The notes below the pieces were generated by a model, which made no database searches, was not told the origin of the DNA, and was given only the letters and a program-made list of their open reading frames with translations. Of a DNA stretch of 64,000 nt, positions 38,829 through 53,007 are shown in pieces; the first letter of the stretch is position 1; every line of letters starts with the position of its first letter. Where the stretch lies: the NCBI GenBank assembly GCA_001986395.2, contig MQVO02000005.1, positions 310,001 to 374,000 of the forward strand, written 5' to 3'. Both the position numbers and the translations under genes were made by a program. This DNA comes from Irpex lacteus (lineage: Eukaryota > Basidiomycota > Agaricomycetes > Polyporales > Irpicaceae).

Positions 38829-39847
38829 TCAAGTTCGCGACACATCCTGAATTCTTTCCCGCCAGTGATCACCGTATTCAGACTCCCATATTTTCTCCAG
38901 TATCTCAACAACCTCCCCACTAATATCCCGCCACTCTTCTCCTTTCAATTTGTCCATCGTAGTCACTTTGAACCTGTCACCAGCCCATGGTCCACGATGT
39001 AAGTCTCCTTCATAATTCATAGCGATCTGGCTGTCCGAGGACCAGCATATACGCGAAAGTAGCGCATGACTGAGGTTTATGGCTCCTTTGATGAACGGTG
39101 TTGCCCCATCGCTTTTGGTGAGGGCAGCGATAGCGTCTGCGCGCACATACTCGTTCTTCGATAAATTACAAAGAACCCATGGCTGAGAGGAGTGGTATCG
39201 AGGAGTGATTAGCATTTCAAAGGCAGCCTGGTCTTCTTGCAGATTGTTACGCTTGAGATGATACTCGCTAGGTGTCAGGGTAGACTCTGTGCAATGAATG
39301 TAGGTATTGGAGATCAAGAAAGAGAATCCGAACTGAAACGTTTCCGGATTTGAGATCGGCCAACGCTCTAGCGTGCTGTCGACAAGCTGCTGCAAGCTAA
39401 TGGGGTAGTCGTTATCGCGGGTACAGTCTCCCAAGAAGACAACACGATCGCCAGCCCAATTAGCGAAGACAGACTTTTGCAGGTGGAGGACTCGGAAGAA
39501 GCCAAGGGAAAGCAGGCGTCCATCAGCGAGACAGAGGCACACCGCATCAACGAGGCGATCGACCCATTGGAAGATGATGACAAGTAATTCGTTAGGTAGA
39601 CGCAGTAAACCAGACGCAGGACTGTCTGAATTATGGGACGTGCGAGGGTGCCTATGGCTATAGACGTAGTAGTCAGCCGGACGTTAGGCACTGCGGGAAG
39701 AAGAGCAATGCTTACCGGAGTAGGGCCCAACTCTTCTCTGACCAGGAGGGGATGATAAACTGGCTTATGTTTATACACAGGCCTTGACGACAAAATGTCT
39801 GCCCCAGTATTCCCCCGCTTACTCGTGCGAGAGAGTCCAAGTTTACC
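38829..39847 (-). CDS. F-box-like protein, minus-strand copy (5' end unresolved)
   Basis: Two exons are clear: 39847-39716 and 39657-38829, joined in phase (GTAAGC donor, TATAG acceptor). The first encodes VNLDSLARVSGGILGQTF, colinear with the plus-strand copy. The second has the F-box-like LLRLPNELLVIIFQWVDRLV, then CLCLADGRLLSLGF, ANWAGDRVVFLGDCTRDNDYP-like sequence and QPWVLCNLSKNEYVRADAIA, LLSRICWSSDS and HRGPWAGDRF. The first exon starts at an AG acceptor, so at least one upstream exon with the start codon is missing from this model. The decayed copy at 8979-9790 is closest to this one in the DYP region. Confidence 0.75.
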
Positions 39848-40159
39848 CTGTAACAGAAATATCAGCAGTGCATTAGTACAAGCTTGAATCACAAGACACA
39901 CACAGGTCCCAATGTTGTACCATTCTATAGAGGCTTTGAGCTTGGGTGGTGAACTTGAATGAGCGCATTCTTACGGCACCGTTATCAGGCTGATGATAGT
40001 AAGCAATCAAGACGCGCGCCTGTGAGCTGCCTGCCAATAAACAACTTTAAGACTGCGGTAGTAGTAGTAGTAGTATTCGACAAAATGGCATGTTCTCTTC
40101 GTTACAAGTGTTATAAAAGTAGGACCAGTTATAAGGCTGAACAGATCTTTGAAAGGCTA
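39848..40159. other. Spacer upstream of the minus-strand F-box-like gene
   Basis: It should hold the missing first exon and promoter. A short (GTA)n run lies near 40058-40075. Confidence 0.4.
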
Positions 40160-43100
40160 TTAGACGAACCCGCCTGTAGCAAGTGAATCAGGCAATGAAC
40201 CGTCACATCCCCTCTTCTCTGCCGCCGCTGCATCGGAGTCTACGGTGATCTCTATCGTCCCACCGCCAACAACATCATCCCAAGAAAGCCAACAAAGGCT
40301 CTCCGCCTTTTGACCATTGACAGTCACCTCAGACACGTACAATCGAATATCCTGGTCGGTAGGCGGTGTTTGCTGAACTGAGCGCGGATCGAAATTCTTG
40401 ACAGTGAATTGGGTCGTGGTACCCAGTAGATCATTCTTGAGCGAAAATGAGGAAAGTAACGGCGATCCAAGGAGCAACTGTTTCGATGCAGGAACAGGAT
40501 ATAGCCCGAGGATGTGGAATACAAGAAGAGCAGCCATTGCACCACTGTCGTCGTTTCCAGGTATCTGAATGTGAATCAGGATCTTTGAGTGACCTCCAAC
40601 ACGACAGAACATCTTCCACTCACCCCTCCGATTCCGGTGTTGAAGTTCTTGAACACAACATTCCGCACTCGCAATGCTGTCAGATCTGGTCTGCCAGCAT
40701 AATTGAATGCGTAAGCGATGGCGAACGAAGGCTCATTTCCGGCCAAGAAGTAGCCAGCATCGAAGTAATGGCTTGTGCGATTAATAAAAGTCGTTGGGCC
40801 GCCCATCAGATCGATAAGTGTAGACATGGAGTGCGGAAAGAAGAAGCTATATTCCCATGACGAGGCTGGGGGAAGTCAGTGTCGCATCGTAACCATCTCA
40901 TTGTCACACATACACTCATAGAATCCAACATTATTGTCTGTTCCTCGGGCGCAGGAGTGGCCGACTGTGTCTTTTGGAGAACAAGCCACCGGATCACTGA
41001 AAGCAAAAGTGCCATTCTTCGAGGCAGTCGCGATAAGCCTGGGCATTCTCTGGTATACATGTAATAAAACGTACGGGGAAGCGTCTCTGCAGGAAACCGG
41101 AGAATCCGTCGCTGGTGACATTTGGGTCCCAGTGGTTGTTGAAGTTCATGGATCGATTGGTATATTTCATGACATCGGCGGTAGACTTGTTCAACGCGAG
41201 GGCTGCTTGGCGAACGGCAAAATCACCAACAGCGTATTCTACTGCACGAGAGGCCTCTCGAGTCGGCAGACCTGTCGAGCCGCTTGGGTCGGTCCAGTCC
41301 GTAGGAATATAACCGAATGTCTTCCATGCTGTGTTCTGACGTCCAACTGAAATGTAGGTGTATGAATCATAAGCGATAACTCTCCAAAGAAGTGATACTA
41401 CTGACCCATGTACCAATTAGGTGGCTAACAATCGCGGTAGGCCAAGTGAATCAGAGTGGTTCTCCAGTACAGGTTGCGATTTCACGTACGGTATTTTCTG
41501 CAGTATCCACTAGGGCCTGATAAAGATCATCGGTAGGAACACCCAACGCAGCAGCTTGGCTTGCGTATTTGACAGCAAAATCCCCTAGAATTGGCATACC
41601 GTCACTACCACCTTGGACGTATCCCCTGAGAACGATATCAATAACTATCCTTATCCTACAAATGCATCAAATACAACCGACTTTTTAGTATTTGCACGAG
41701 CTTCCGGGATATAGCCTGGGAAATATTAGTCATCTGCTTGCCCATAACACGTAGTACACCCCTAGTATTTACCAGTATTTCTCCATCCATCGACGTACGC
41801 ATTCACAATTTGTGACCATTCCACTGGTGAAATAATAGAGAGCAAAGGATGCACAGTGCGAAAAGTGTCCCAAGAGCTGCCGCTATATGAGAGCCAGGGC
41901 GGATTTAATAGTCACTGTCACGTACCAGAACAAAGAGTCATAGAATGGGAATTCGGAAACCCAATACGGGTTCTCGCCTGTTAAGTTTGCAGGAACGAGG
42001 TGCGAACGGTATAACTGGTTCAATTTAGTGGCTTGCTTTGTGAGTGTAGCAGTCACGACGTACCGACGAATACAATAACTCTACCACGGTTGCGTTCTCG
42101 TTGGTCGTGTTGGTTTCTATCCTCGTCAACACATTTTCCCATGCTTCCTGTGACGCGTTTTGGACAGAGTCCCAATTCCAACCGGGGACCTCAGCCTCGG
42201 CATTAGCACACGCTTGAGCTGTATCGATGAATGAGACCCCGAAACGTGCGAGTACGGTGTTTGAGCCAGAAAACTGGAGAAGTGCGCCCGCTTCGATTCC
42301 CAGAGTCTTGCCCGCAAAGGGGAACGAAAGAGACGTCGAATTTGACGAGATGGTGACATTCGCCTTGTTTTGCGAGCTGACGGACTGATAGGTACCGAAC
42401 TCAACCAAGTTCTGATGCGCGTCAGGTATCTGAGAAGGAGGTGCAAAGTCGTAACAAGCAAACGCGGTATAGTTGTCTGTGCCATAGCTTTGAAGATATG
42501 TTCCCGACAACGTTACGCGCGCTTGACTTGAGTTGATGTTCAGCGAGCCAGCACCTTGAAAAGAACGTTGCAAGTCGTTCGCCAGGTCGATGACCACAGC
42601 AGGCTGAGAGGTCGAGGAGGGGTATGTGAAACGAATAAGACCGGCTCTGCGAGTGGATGTTGCTTCAAGTTTGATACCATTCGTGAATGTCGTTGTGAAA
42701 TATCCAGGGGATGCCACTGAACGTATTATTATTACCACATATCCTTTACGAAGTGCAGATAAACGGAGACTTACCATCGGTATTAGCTGCTCGCAGGGTC
42801 TTCCTGGCGTCAAGAGCAACAGGACAGCTTTCAAAAGTGCAAGAGGCAAGAGGAAACAGTGGAAAGATGCCGTAACCCCCATTCGTATTGCCTCCAGTAC
42901 CTTCATCGTGCATCAGAGAGATCCCTGCTCAGGAACCCTTCAGTATGGACCCAAAGCTGACAGGTCATGTAGTCACAGACCAGTCACTGAGGAGTTATCG
43001 TGAATATATCCCGCCTGCCTAGGTGCAGTGTCCACATCGATACCAACCTATAGCCACGATTTTTTTTGTTATGGGCTCGTCCCGAGCATTGGGCATAGTT

Positions 43101-43282
43101 GGATCACATACCTTCACCATGGCATGAGGGATGGCGGCGCCGGGAAAGGCATTGCCACCACTGCCTCCATTCGCTCCGGAGGCGGTTCCGATGAATAAAT
43201 TCACCAAACTGGTAAGGGATGTTTGCGCTTGCGCATGATGCACAGAAGCTATGGCGAGCACGATGAGGATTCCCCTCATCAT
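40160..43282 (-). CDS. Secreted GH92 alpha-mannosidase
   Basis: Thirteen exons (43282-43112, 43047-42981, 42924-42775, 42716-42064, 42014-41926, 41882-41773, 41715-41682, 41625-41490, 41424-41406, 41346-41075, 41049-40914, 40865-40624, 40564-40160) give 827 residues, every phase matching. A signal peptide (GILIVLAIASVHHAQAQ) precedes GH92 motifs in order: LVNLFIGTASGANGGSGGNA, FPGAAIPHAMVKVGIDVD, SLMHDEGTGGN, IFPLFPLASC, ASPGYFTTTFTNGIKLEATS, SHLVPANLTGENP, SSWDTFRTVHPLLS, GYVQGGSDGMPILGDFAV, FGYIPTDW, and IPGNDDSGAMAALLVFHILG. GH92 enzymes are calcium-dependent exo-alpha-mannosidases acting on N-glycans and mannans. The signal peptide without an anchor predicts secretion. The gene is divergently transcribed from GH47 copy 2. 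Confidence 0.95.
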
Positions 43283-44267
43283 TCCCTAAGATGACTCTGA
43301 AACTTTGCGGAGGGTCAGGCTCAGCGACGGCCTAGTAGAATGTACTTGTATGCTGACCGTAAACCGGTGAGTAATCTCCGGCCTGCCTTGGTTGAGGACG
43401 AGCTAGAATGACGCAGAGAGCGTTAATCCCCGAATGATCAGGCCCCTCTATATATTCCTCCGTCGAAGACTCTGAAGCTCGAATGTGCGTCGGTCATAAT
43501 GTGACGAAAGCAGCATCCTGATAGTAGGTCGCGAACGTTCATGACATGGAAGCTACGATGCAGATGGCACATAGCACACCTGATCGCTATGACGCGTGGT
43601 ATAGTCCGAATGATCAACTTCTAACATATTGAGATGTTTGACGACGAGTTGAGCGAAGCAGAGACACGCGGACAACGAGTTCCTGTGATCAAGGTCGTTC
43701 GTACAGCATTCCATCTGACTTATACCCACGATCCTGATAAAAAGTCTAATCAGCATGAGCATGAGAAACCGAACACAGCAACAATCAATACCAGGTGTTC
43801 ACTTTCGCCACCCAAGGCCCTCGCGGTGGCCGCTGTGTGCAAACCATGACCGCTTTAGGTGACGGCATCTAAGATGCCGCGCCGCCGTTACCGGATCAGG
43901 CATGTTTGATCTCAGTGCGGGAGACATTCAATCGGCGCCTACGTTCTCTTGGCTTTATAAACATGAACGGCCTCGCACGACCTTCGTGTACGCTCGCTAC
44001 GTGGCTCGGCGACAGAGAGGTGCGGTAATACCAGTATATAAAGACAATTTACGGGGATTAATATGCGACATAGACCTTCCTGAAGGACGTCTCACTCACC
44101 AGCTGCGTGGTGACCTCGGTCACACGGGTGTATTTGAACGACTGCAATAATAACTAGCGCGCGATCGCGGAAGAGCAACGAGACACGTTACTTAAGTAAA
44201 GTTACTCTGCTGTGTTAATTTTAATAGAATTTGCTGACTGTCCTGCTGAAGATCACGCAGCTCTCCG
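43283..44267. promoter_or_regulatory. Divergent GH92 / GH47 copy 2 intergenic region
   Basis: About 985 bp between two divergently transcribed mannosidase genes, so both promoters lie here. A small palindrome (CGGCATCT / AGATGCCG) sits at 43863-43879. Co-regulation is an inference from orientation alone. Confidence 0.5.
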
Positions 44268-46575
<2,308 letters not shown>

Positions 46576-47177
46576 TTTCATTTTCGATATCGGTGGCGTA
46601 TTTGCGACCCCGTGGGGGGTTCCACAGGGGGTGCGAGGTCCGGGCCTTATTTGCATTACCCGTGCCGTCGGATTTATGTTGTACGATCGCGGCAGCCATA
46701 ATGGCGGACGGTGCAAAAAATTCATAATCGTTGACCCGCGACAATATCTTCCACCGGCCATCAGTAGCTCTTTCTCCTCGTAAGATATCGCTGTGAGGTG
46801 CGATTTTTGGCCTATAAATGGCGTGTGCCAAACCGTGTTGTAAGTAGCAGTGAGACAAATAATTGAGCGGCGATACGCTCTATACAGGCCATGAGCTCAT
46901 AGATATGCGGACGGGATCAAGTTATCAGTTGTGCGTCTGATGGATTGTGGGGGTAGGGGCGTGCCGCACCGAAGGACCGGGGCGGAGGGGGTCGGGAAGA
47001 ATAAAGTCGGGCGGCTGCAATTATAGTACTGCAATGCTGGTGCGCCCACCAACAAGGCATATGATTGGCATCCTCTCCCATGCGCCAAGATGGGCAGGAT
47101 GCTTCGGCCGTATATCAGTCACAAGGTCCTTCACTCGCCCCTGTACTATCCACCCCCACTTTCTCTCATCTCCCACC
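46576..47177. other. Spacer and promoter upstream of glycerol kinase
   Basis: The region is unusually rich in G/C-runs on the plus strand (around 46605-46640 and 46945-46995), including GTGGGG-type words of the sort bound by Mig1/CreA repressors and CCCCT-type stress words. Their function is only suggested. No gene is seen. Confidence 0.45.
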
Positions 47178-49353
47178 ATGTCCACGTTCACAAACTGGAT
47201 CAAGCGAACGACCAGCAGGGAGAAGGCAGTTGGAGGCGTGAAGCCTCTCTCTTCCACTGCCCCTACCACCCCCACAGCGTCGGAACCTGCGAAGCCAAAG
47301 GATGAAGAACCCAAGAACCTGAGACACGGCGAGTTCGTCGGCTCCCTCGACTGCGGCACAACGTGAGCTTCTCTCTTCATTTCGGACTCATTCGTCGGCC
47401 AACTCTATACCCTCTCTGCAGGTCCACTCGATTCATGATCTTCGACCGCTATGCAAACATCGTCGCCTCCCACCAGATTGAATTCCCTCAATACTATCCA
47501 GAGCCCAGGTAAAGTATCACATGCCACGGATGCTGTGCTGTGGCTAATAGACTTTTTAGCTGGCACGAGCACGATGCCGACCAGATTATTGAGAGCTGCG
47601 ACTCGTGCATCGACCAGGCGTGTGTCGAACTCGAGAAGCTGGGGTGGACGAAGGAGAGTGTGAAGGTCATCGGTGGGTATTTTTGGTCTCGTGCCTGATT
47701 CCGCGCTTGGTCCCCTATTTGGAAGGTGTCGTGGTTTGTGAATAAAAGCTGATCGCGAATTTTATTATAGGTATCACCAACCAGCGAGAAACCGCTGTTG
47801 TTTGGAGTCGCAAGACCGGAAAGCCTCTGGCACGTGCGATTGTCTGGGACGACGCGCGTACTCGCGATATCGTGGCACACTACGAGAAGAAGCTCCGCGA
47901 AGAGGGTATCGAGCACGAGGGAGAACTCAAGAAAGGTGATGATGCTGTCGTAGCGCTCAAGACACTGTAAGTACGCCTATCCGAGAAAGCCCACGCCGTT
48001 CTAACACCGGTTATGACAGTACTGGCCTTCCGCTCTCAACCTACTTCTCTGCTCTCAAGCTTCGATGGATGCTCGAGCACCGAGAGGAAGTCCGCAAGGC
48101 ACATGACGAAGACGACCTCCTGTTTGGTACCGTCGAATCATGGATTGTCTATGTTTGTACCACGTCACCAAAATGCTCGGAGTACCGCATATACTGACTT
48201 CAACTTTCCCACAGCGTCTGACCGGCGGCGAGCAAGGAGGCGTGCATATCACCGACGTCTCCAACGCCTCCCGTACCCTGCTCTTGAACATCAGATCCCT
48301 GCAATTTGACCCCGTCTTGCTCAAGTTCTTTGGCCTCAAGGAGTCTATTCTTCCCAAGGTTGCCTCTTCGTCTGAGGTATACGGTAACATCGCGCATGGC
48401 TCTCTCAAGGGCGTCGCCATCGCCGGTCTGGCTGGTGACCAGCAGGCTGCGCTCGTTGGAAACAAGTGCTTGAGCCCTGGTGAGGCGAAGTGTACCTACG
48501 GTACTGGTGCTTTCTTGCTGTTCTGCACTGGAAACGAGGCAGTGTTGAGTGAGCATGGTCTTTTGACAACGGTAAGGACCCATAAGCGAAGTCTACCCAT
48601 GTGCTCGTGCTAATGTATTGGTGTTTCAGGTCGCTTACCAGAACGGTCCCAACAGCAAGCCAGTGTACTGCTTGGAGGGAGCTAGTACGTCTGTTCCAAC
48701 CTTATCTGTGAAGCTTACCTGACGACCGTTTCTTTTCCTTAGTCGGTGTTGCTGGTAGCGCTGTCAAGTGGCTCCGAGACTCCATGTACCTCGTCACCTC
48801 CGCCGGCGAAGTCAACACCCTCGCCGCCAAGGTCCCCGACACCGGAGGACTCTACTTCGTCACCGCCTTCGGCGGTCTCTTCGCCCCCTACTGGGACACC
48901 TCCGCCACCGGCATGATCATCGGCATGTCTCTCTACACCACCCCCGCACACGTCGCCCGCGCCGTGCTCGAGGCCAACGCCTACATGACCCGTGCCGTGC
49001 TCGACAGCATGAAGAGCGACACCGGCATCTCGCTCAAGTCGCTCAAGGTCGACGGAGGCATGACGAATGGCGACATGGTGATGAACATCCTGGCTGATCT
49101 TTCGGGTGCGGACGTCGTGCGTCCGGAGATGCGCGAGTCGACGGCGTTGGGGTCGGCGTTGCTTGCTGGGTCGGCGGTTGGGTTGTTTGGGTGGGATATC
49201 TCGAAGCCTGAGACGCTGCATGAGGTCAACACGGCGGGTAGCCATGTGTTCAAGCCTCAGCTTAGCGAGGAGGAGAGGGAGAAGAAGTGGAGGGGCTGGC
49301 AGCGTGCTGTTGAGAGGTCCCGTGGCTGGACCGAGATCGACGAGGAGGCGTAA
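47178..49353 (+). CDS. GUT1: Glycerol kinase
   Basis: Eight exons (47178-47362, 47422-47508, 47560-47672, 47771-47966, 48020-48152, 48215-48571, 48630-48684, 48743-49353) give 578 residues. FGGY-kinase motifs in order: [16 protein letters not shown] (phosphate-binding), [65 protein letters not shown], and [20 protein letters not shown]. It phosphorylates glycerol with ATP to sn-glycerol 3-phosphate in the cytosol. The first ~50 residues ([16 protein letters not shown]) are a low-complexity extension absent from bacterial GlpK (about 500 residues). It sits among mannosidase genes without an obvious pathway link. Confidence 0.96.
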
Positions 49354-49668
49354 AATTCCTTTCGTTGATTCTCCTTTTGGTCCATGGTAGTCTCGATACG
49401 GTCTGGGTGAGGTCGTTTTGTACTCGGAGACGTGAACAGTGTTGTCGTTTGTAGCTGTCGTGCTCATGTATTTTTATAGCTCAATGTATCGTTGAATGCG
49501 AGTAATATTTAACAACCTTGATAAACCACATTATGGAAACAACACTGCGACAGTCGAACATAAATAAGTTACAACAACAAATGTGAACCACGCCGTATGG
49601 TATCTTCCCCGAATGACCCCATGGTATACTAGTACTGCAAAAAGGGTGTAACAATCCTGAATAAAAGC
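49354..49668. other. Convergent 3' spacer
   Basis: AT-rich 3' flank between glycerol kinase (plus) and GH47 copy 3 (minus). Nothing else is recognised. Confidence 0.45.
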
Positions 49669-51959
49669 TTACACGATCCCAAACTTCTTTCGCTCCCAGG
49701 ACGACCAATTGAAAACGGGCAATGGATGGGCTTCGGTAGTGAAAACCCATTTATCGAGAGGTATCAATTCCTTATCGTTGAACAAGAGGTAGAGGTACTT
49801 CAGCCTAGACGAATATGAAGCACCGTTAGTCGACTGTTTGTACCCCAAGGATCGACACTTACGTCTCGGCGAGGAAGTAACTGGGGTTCATTCGCCACGA
49901 GTAAAGCTTTGATCAGCGAGGAAAGATCGAAGAAGTTCATGATATTCACCTTGGCATATTATCGATGAGGGGGAAGTGGGACACCGTCACGTTGTTGAGC
50001 GACGCGTATCCTGAGGAAGTCTTGGCCTCTTCCTCCAAGGCCTGGAAGATACGCCACCCTCGCTCGCGCCAAACTGCGTCGCCTGTCACCTTCCACATGA
50101 GGTAGATGGATTCTAATGTCTGGCCGTCGACGTCGTTGTCAGCTCTCTCTCGAGGAGATGGGAGATAGCGAAGGTAGTCGACGTACCTCAGGGCGAAGTA
50201 GGTATTTCTTGGATACGATACTGTAATCATCCGCTCCATGTCTGACTTCGCTGATCTTCTTGGCACTAACTCCAGGCGGCGTTCCTTTCCTTCCTCCTCT
50301 TCTCCACTTCCTCAGCTGCTGGGTCCACGCTTCACCTTTCTTGAATCGTACAATGTCCGGACCCAATCCAGTAGGCTGGTCCTCGTACATCTGGTAGCAA
50401 CTTTCTGCAAGTCCTTGCGCCGCGAGTAAGTGCAGCTCCTTCCAGTCATAATATCTGAGCTCGTCTGTGTCTTTCCCTGGCGGAGGTCCATGGACATCGT
50501 ATACGGCGTCTGGAAGGGTATGAACTCCAAGCGCAAGCAGTCCGGGGAAGAAACAGGACAAGTGTTCGAAGGTGTGCGATGCGTTGTTTCTCGGTGAAGC
50601 GTCCGTGACATATAGGAGACCACGCTTGGGAGAAACATACACCAGCGAAGATAAGACGGTGTTGACAGTTTGCAAGTCTAGGCGGGCGTGAGTGGCTCAT
50701 CGAATGAGAAAGGAGTACTACGAACATAGTTCCAGGCTACTGTTATCAGTCCTTCCGTTGAGAAGGTATAGCTTCAGCAGGTATTCGTGCCCACTATCTG
50801 CATATGCTCCAACAGAGAAATAGTCTGCGAGGTGCTTGGCTGTTAGGACGCATAGAATCAAGAACAGCCTGTGTGACATACCAACTGTATCTGGCTTGCC
50901 AGTTGTCAAATTCCAGCCAGTAGGAAGCATTCCATGCGTGTTCGCTATGTTCTTTTCCTCGATAATTTTCATGACCGTAGCAAACTACGCGAGTATTGAG
51001 CTCTCCTTCGGATGAATATAGAGGGTCTCTCAACGTACCCGGTCATAGTGCTCTTTTTTGCCCGTCATCTTGGCAAGATAAGAATACTCTAGCTGAAAGC
51101 TGGCCATTTCAGCAAGGATGGTGGTGTTCCCTTTGCTCGGCTCGCCGCTGTTCAAACAAGTCGATGAGCAAGTGGGAGACTCAGAAGTAAAGAACAAGCT
51201 AACGTGACGGTGTTAACACTGTATGCTGGCAAACCGTGCGGTGTGTGGAATACGCCAGATAGCCTCATAGCAAGATCGTCGGCCCGTTTGAGAAGGATAG
51301 GCTCGTGCGAGAGCGCATATGCAGAGAGTAAACCACCGAGGTACCGAATGGCAGTCTCGAAGAAGGGAGCGAACTGCGTCATGTAAGGCCCAAGCTTTGC
51401 GTGGTCCTTGGATTCTTTGAAACCGGGAGGTATGTTGAAAGCTACGGAAAAGTCCTGTTTCTCAATGACAGGCAGTGCGCGGGCGAATTCGTCGTGGAGG
51501 TCCATCAGCAGCATCGTGCTCAGGGAGTCGTACAATGTAACACCCCATCCATCAATCCTAGTATCTTCGTGTTAGATAGCGGGTGTATTATCTTGGTGAA
51601 GCTTACTCTTGAGTGCCATCATTAGAAAGAGGGCGAAGGTTGTCCATGGGAGCGGCGTAGGTCTCATAGCCATGATAGGCATGCTGAAAGGCCTTCTTGA
51701 CCTCTTCGGCGCGGCTTGCCCAGTGGACGAAGTCTCCTGGAGCTGTAGAGGTTGGCTGCGGCTTGGATGGCTGCAGCGGTACTGTTCCCGTAAATGGGTC
51801 CTCGTGATATTCGTGAGAGAAGGCAGGAAAGAAGTTATACAACGTCACGATAAAAGCCAAAGAAACAACGCCGAATATTATGTGGCGATGAGTGATTTGA
51901 AAATGTCTCAGAGAGTCGGAAGAAGCAAAGAATGGAAGGTTGGATATGAATCCTGCCAT
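49669..51959 (-). CDS. GH47 alpha-mannosidase, copy 3
   Basis: Nine exons (51959-51607, 51557-51204, 51147-51039, 50984-50882, 50824-50726, 50677-50187, 50119-49950, 49880-49863, 49804-49669) give 610 residues with the same intron positions as copies 1 and 2, including the 18-nt exon 8. A signal anchor ([19 protein letters not shown]) is followed by [37 protein letters not shown] and [17 protein letters not shown]. Near the C-terminus the motif reads [10 protein letters not shown]: the Asn of the usual NTEAHP is Thr, while the calcium-ligand Thr is kept. The loop in exon 2 is about 13 residues longer than in the other copies. Catalysis looks intact. Confidence 0.94.
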
Positions 51960-52416
51960 ATTGGGCTTTAATCTTGGTTCTGAGATGCGTAAGCTGGTTC
52001 AAGTTGAGGTCTGTCGCTGCATAGATAGACGGTGTGTGTTACTTTCTACCTATAGCTTCCATTGAGAAGATCATGAGCCTACCTTACACAGATATACTCA
52101 TGCCTTTGAAGGTAGCGAGTGTATCATATCCGACATTGTTGTATGGTTTGTTCAGAAAGCATTCCCGCCGAGTAAGACGGCTTACTACCAGCCGGCTCAA
52201 GCGCTCATCACCACAATTACTAGCGCCCATGCGTCGCTATTTCAGCAGGGACCACCACTACAGCCAATGTATAAGTGCTATCGGTCGTTGCAAAATTACT
52301 ATTACGTGGGTTTACATATGTCAGAGTCATAATAGTTACAAAGCCAAGACAATTACAATCCAGTTAAAGTCCAATGCCGTTGTCCGTGTAGAAGTCCTAA
52401 GTAATCATTCAGACGT
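51960..52416. other. Spacer upstream of GH47 copy 3
   Basis: Promoter of GH47 copy 3 and 3' UTR of the small secreted gene. A plus-strand 164-codon frame crosses this region but is antisense to a better-supported exon. Confidence 0.45.
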
Positions 52417-53007
52417 TCAACTAAAATCGATAGTGAAGCCAGAAGATATTCCGCCCCTCGAGATGGCACCTGTCGAGGTGGCGAAGGTAATCCATGCAGT
52501 AATCCCATACGCCCCATCGGTTAGATAGCCGTTGTTCTCAACGTCTGCGAGAACGGGCAACTGTGATGATCGTAAATCCATTCAGAATCTTGCTAAAACT
52601 CAGATATATAGATAGGGCCTGCTCACCGTAGTATTCAAATAATAGACATGAGCATCCGATGGATAGTCCGTCCGGAGAAGCTGGAAGTCTGGGGTTACGA
52701 AGCCATTGGGATATACACCGTGCATGTAGATATCCAAGGTCAATGGTTGCCAGCGAGCAAAAGTCGAGTTATATATGACAGTGAAAGGCTGGTAATGGGG
52801 AACTTCATCAGCTACTTGAAAACAGATTGTGAGGATAAATAAAAATATACTTGCCTCGTTGACCTTGAATGTTGTAGGTTCGACATTGACAACGCCGAAC
52901 CTTACCGCCTCCGGAGGTTGTTGACGGGTCTCGAGGCTCGGAATAGGGTTGGCGAAGGCCAAACCGACGAGGGCCGTAACGATAACAAACGGAAGGTAGA
53001 ACCGCAT
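52417..53007 (-). CDS. Small secreted protein, unknown function
   Basis: The ATG at 53007 opens a clear signal peptide (FYLPFVIVTALVGLAFA) followed by NPIPSLETRQQ, a possible propeptide cleavage site. The mature part includes FTVIYNSTFARWQPLTLDIY, HGVYPNGFVTPDFQLL and, after an intron (52626-52561, GTGAGC donor, phase 0), LPVLADVENNGYLTDGAYG and a short Ser/Gly-rich end. Length is about 174 residues if exon 53007-52627 is unspliced. Within it, a hydrophobic insert (ASIFLFILTICFQ, near 52855-52817) looks like a retained or very short intron with a GTATAT or GC-type donor, so the real protein may be about 12 residues shorter. It resembles small beta-rich secreted proteins common in agaricomycetes; no function is known to me. 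Confidence 0.7.

Noticed and set aside
52034..52528. Plus-strand 164-codon frame downstream of the small secreted gene
   Set aside because: It lies antisense to a phase-consistent terminal exon (52560-52417) and has no recognisable domain.
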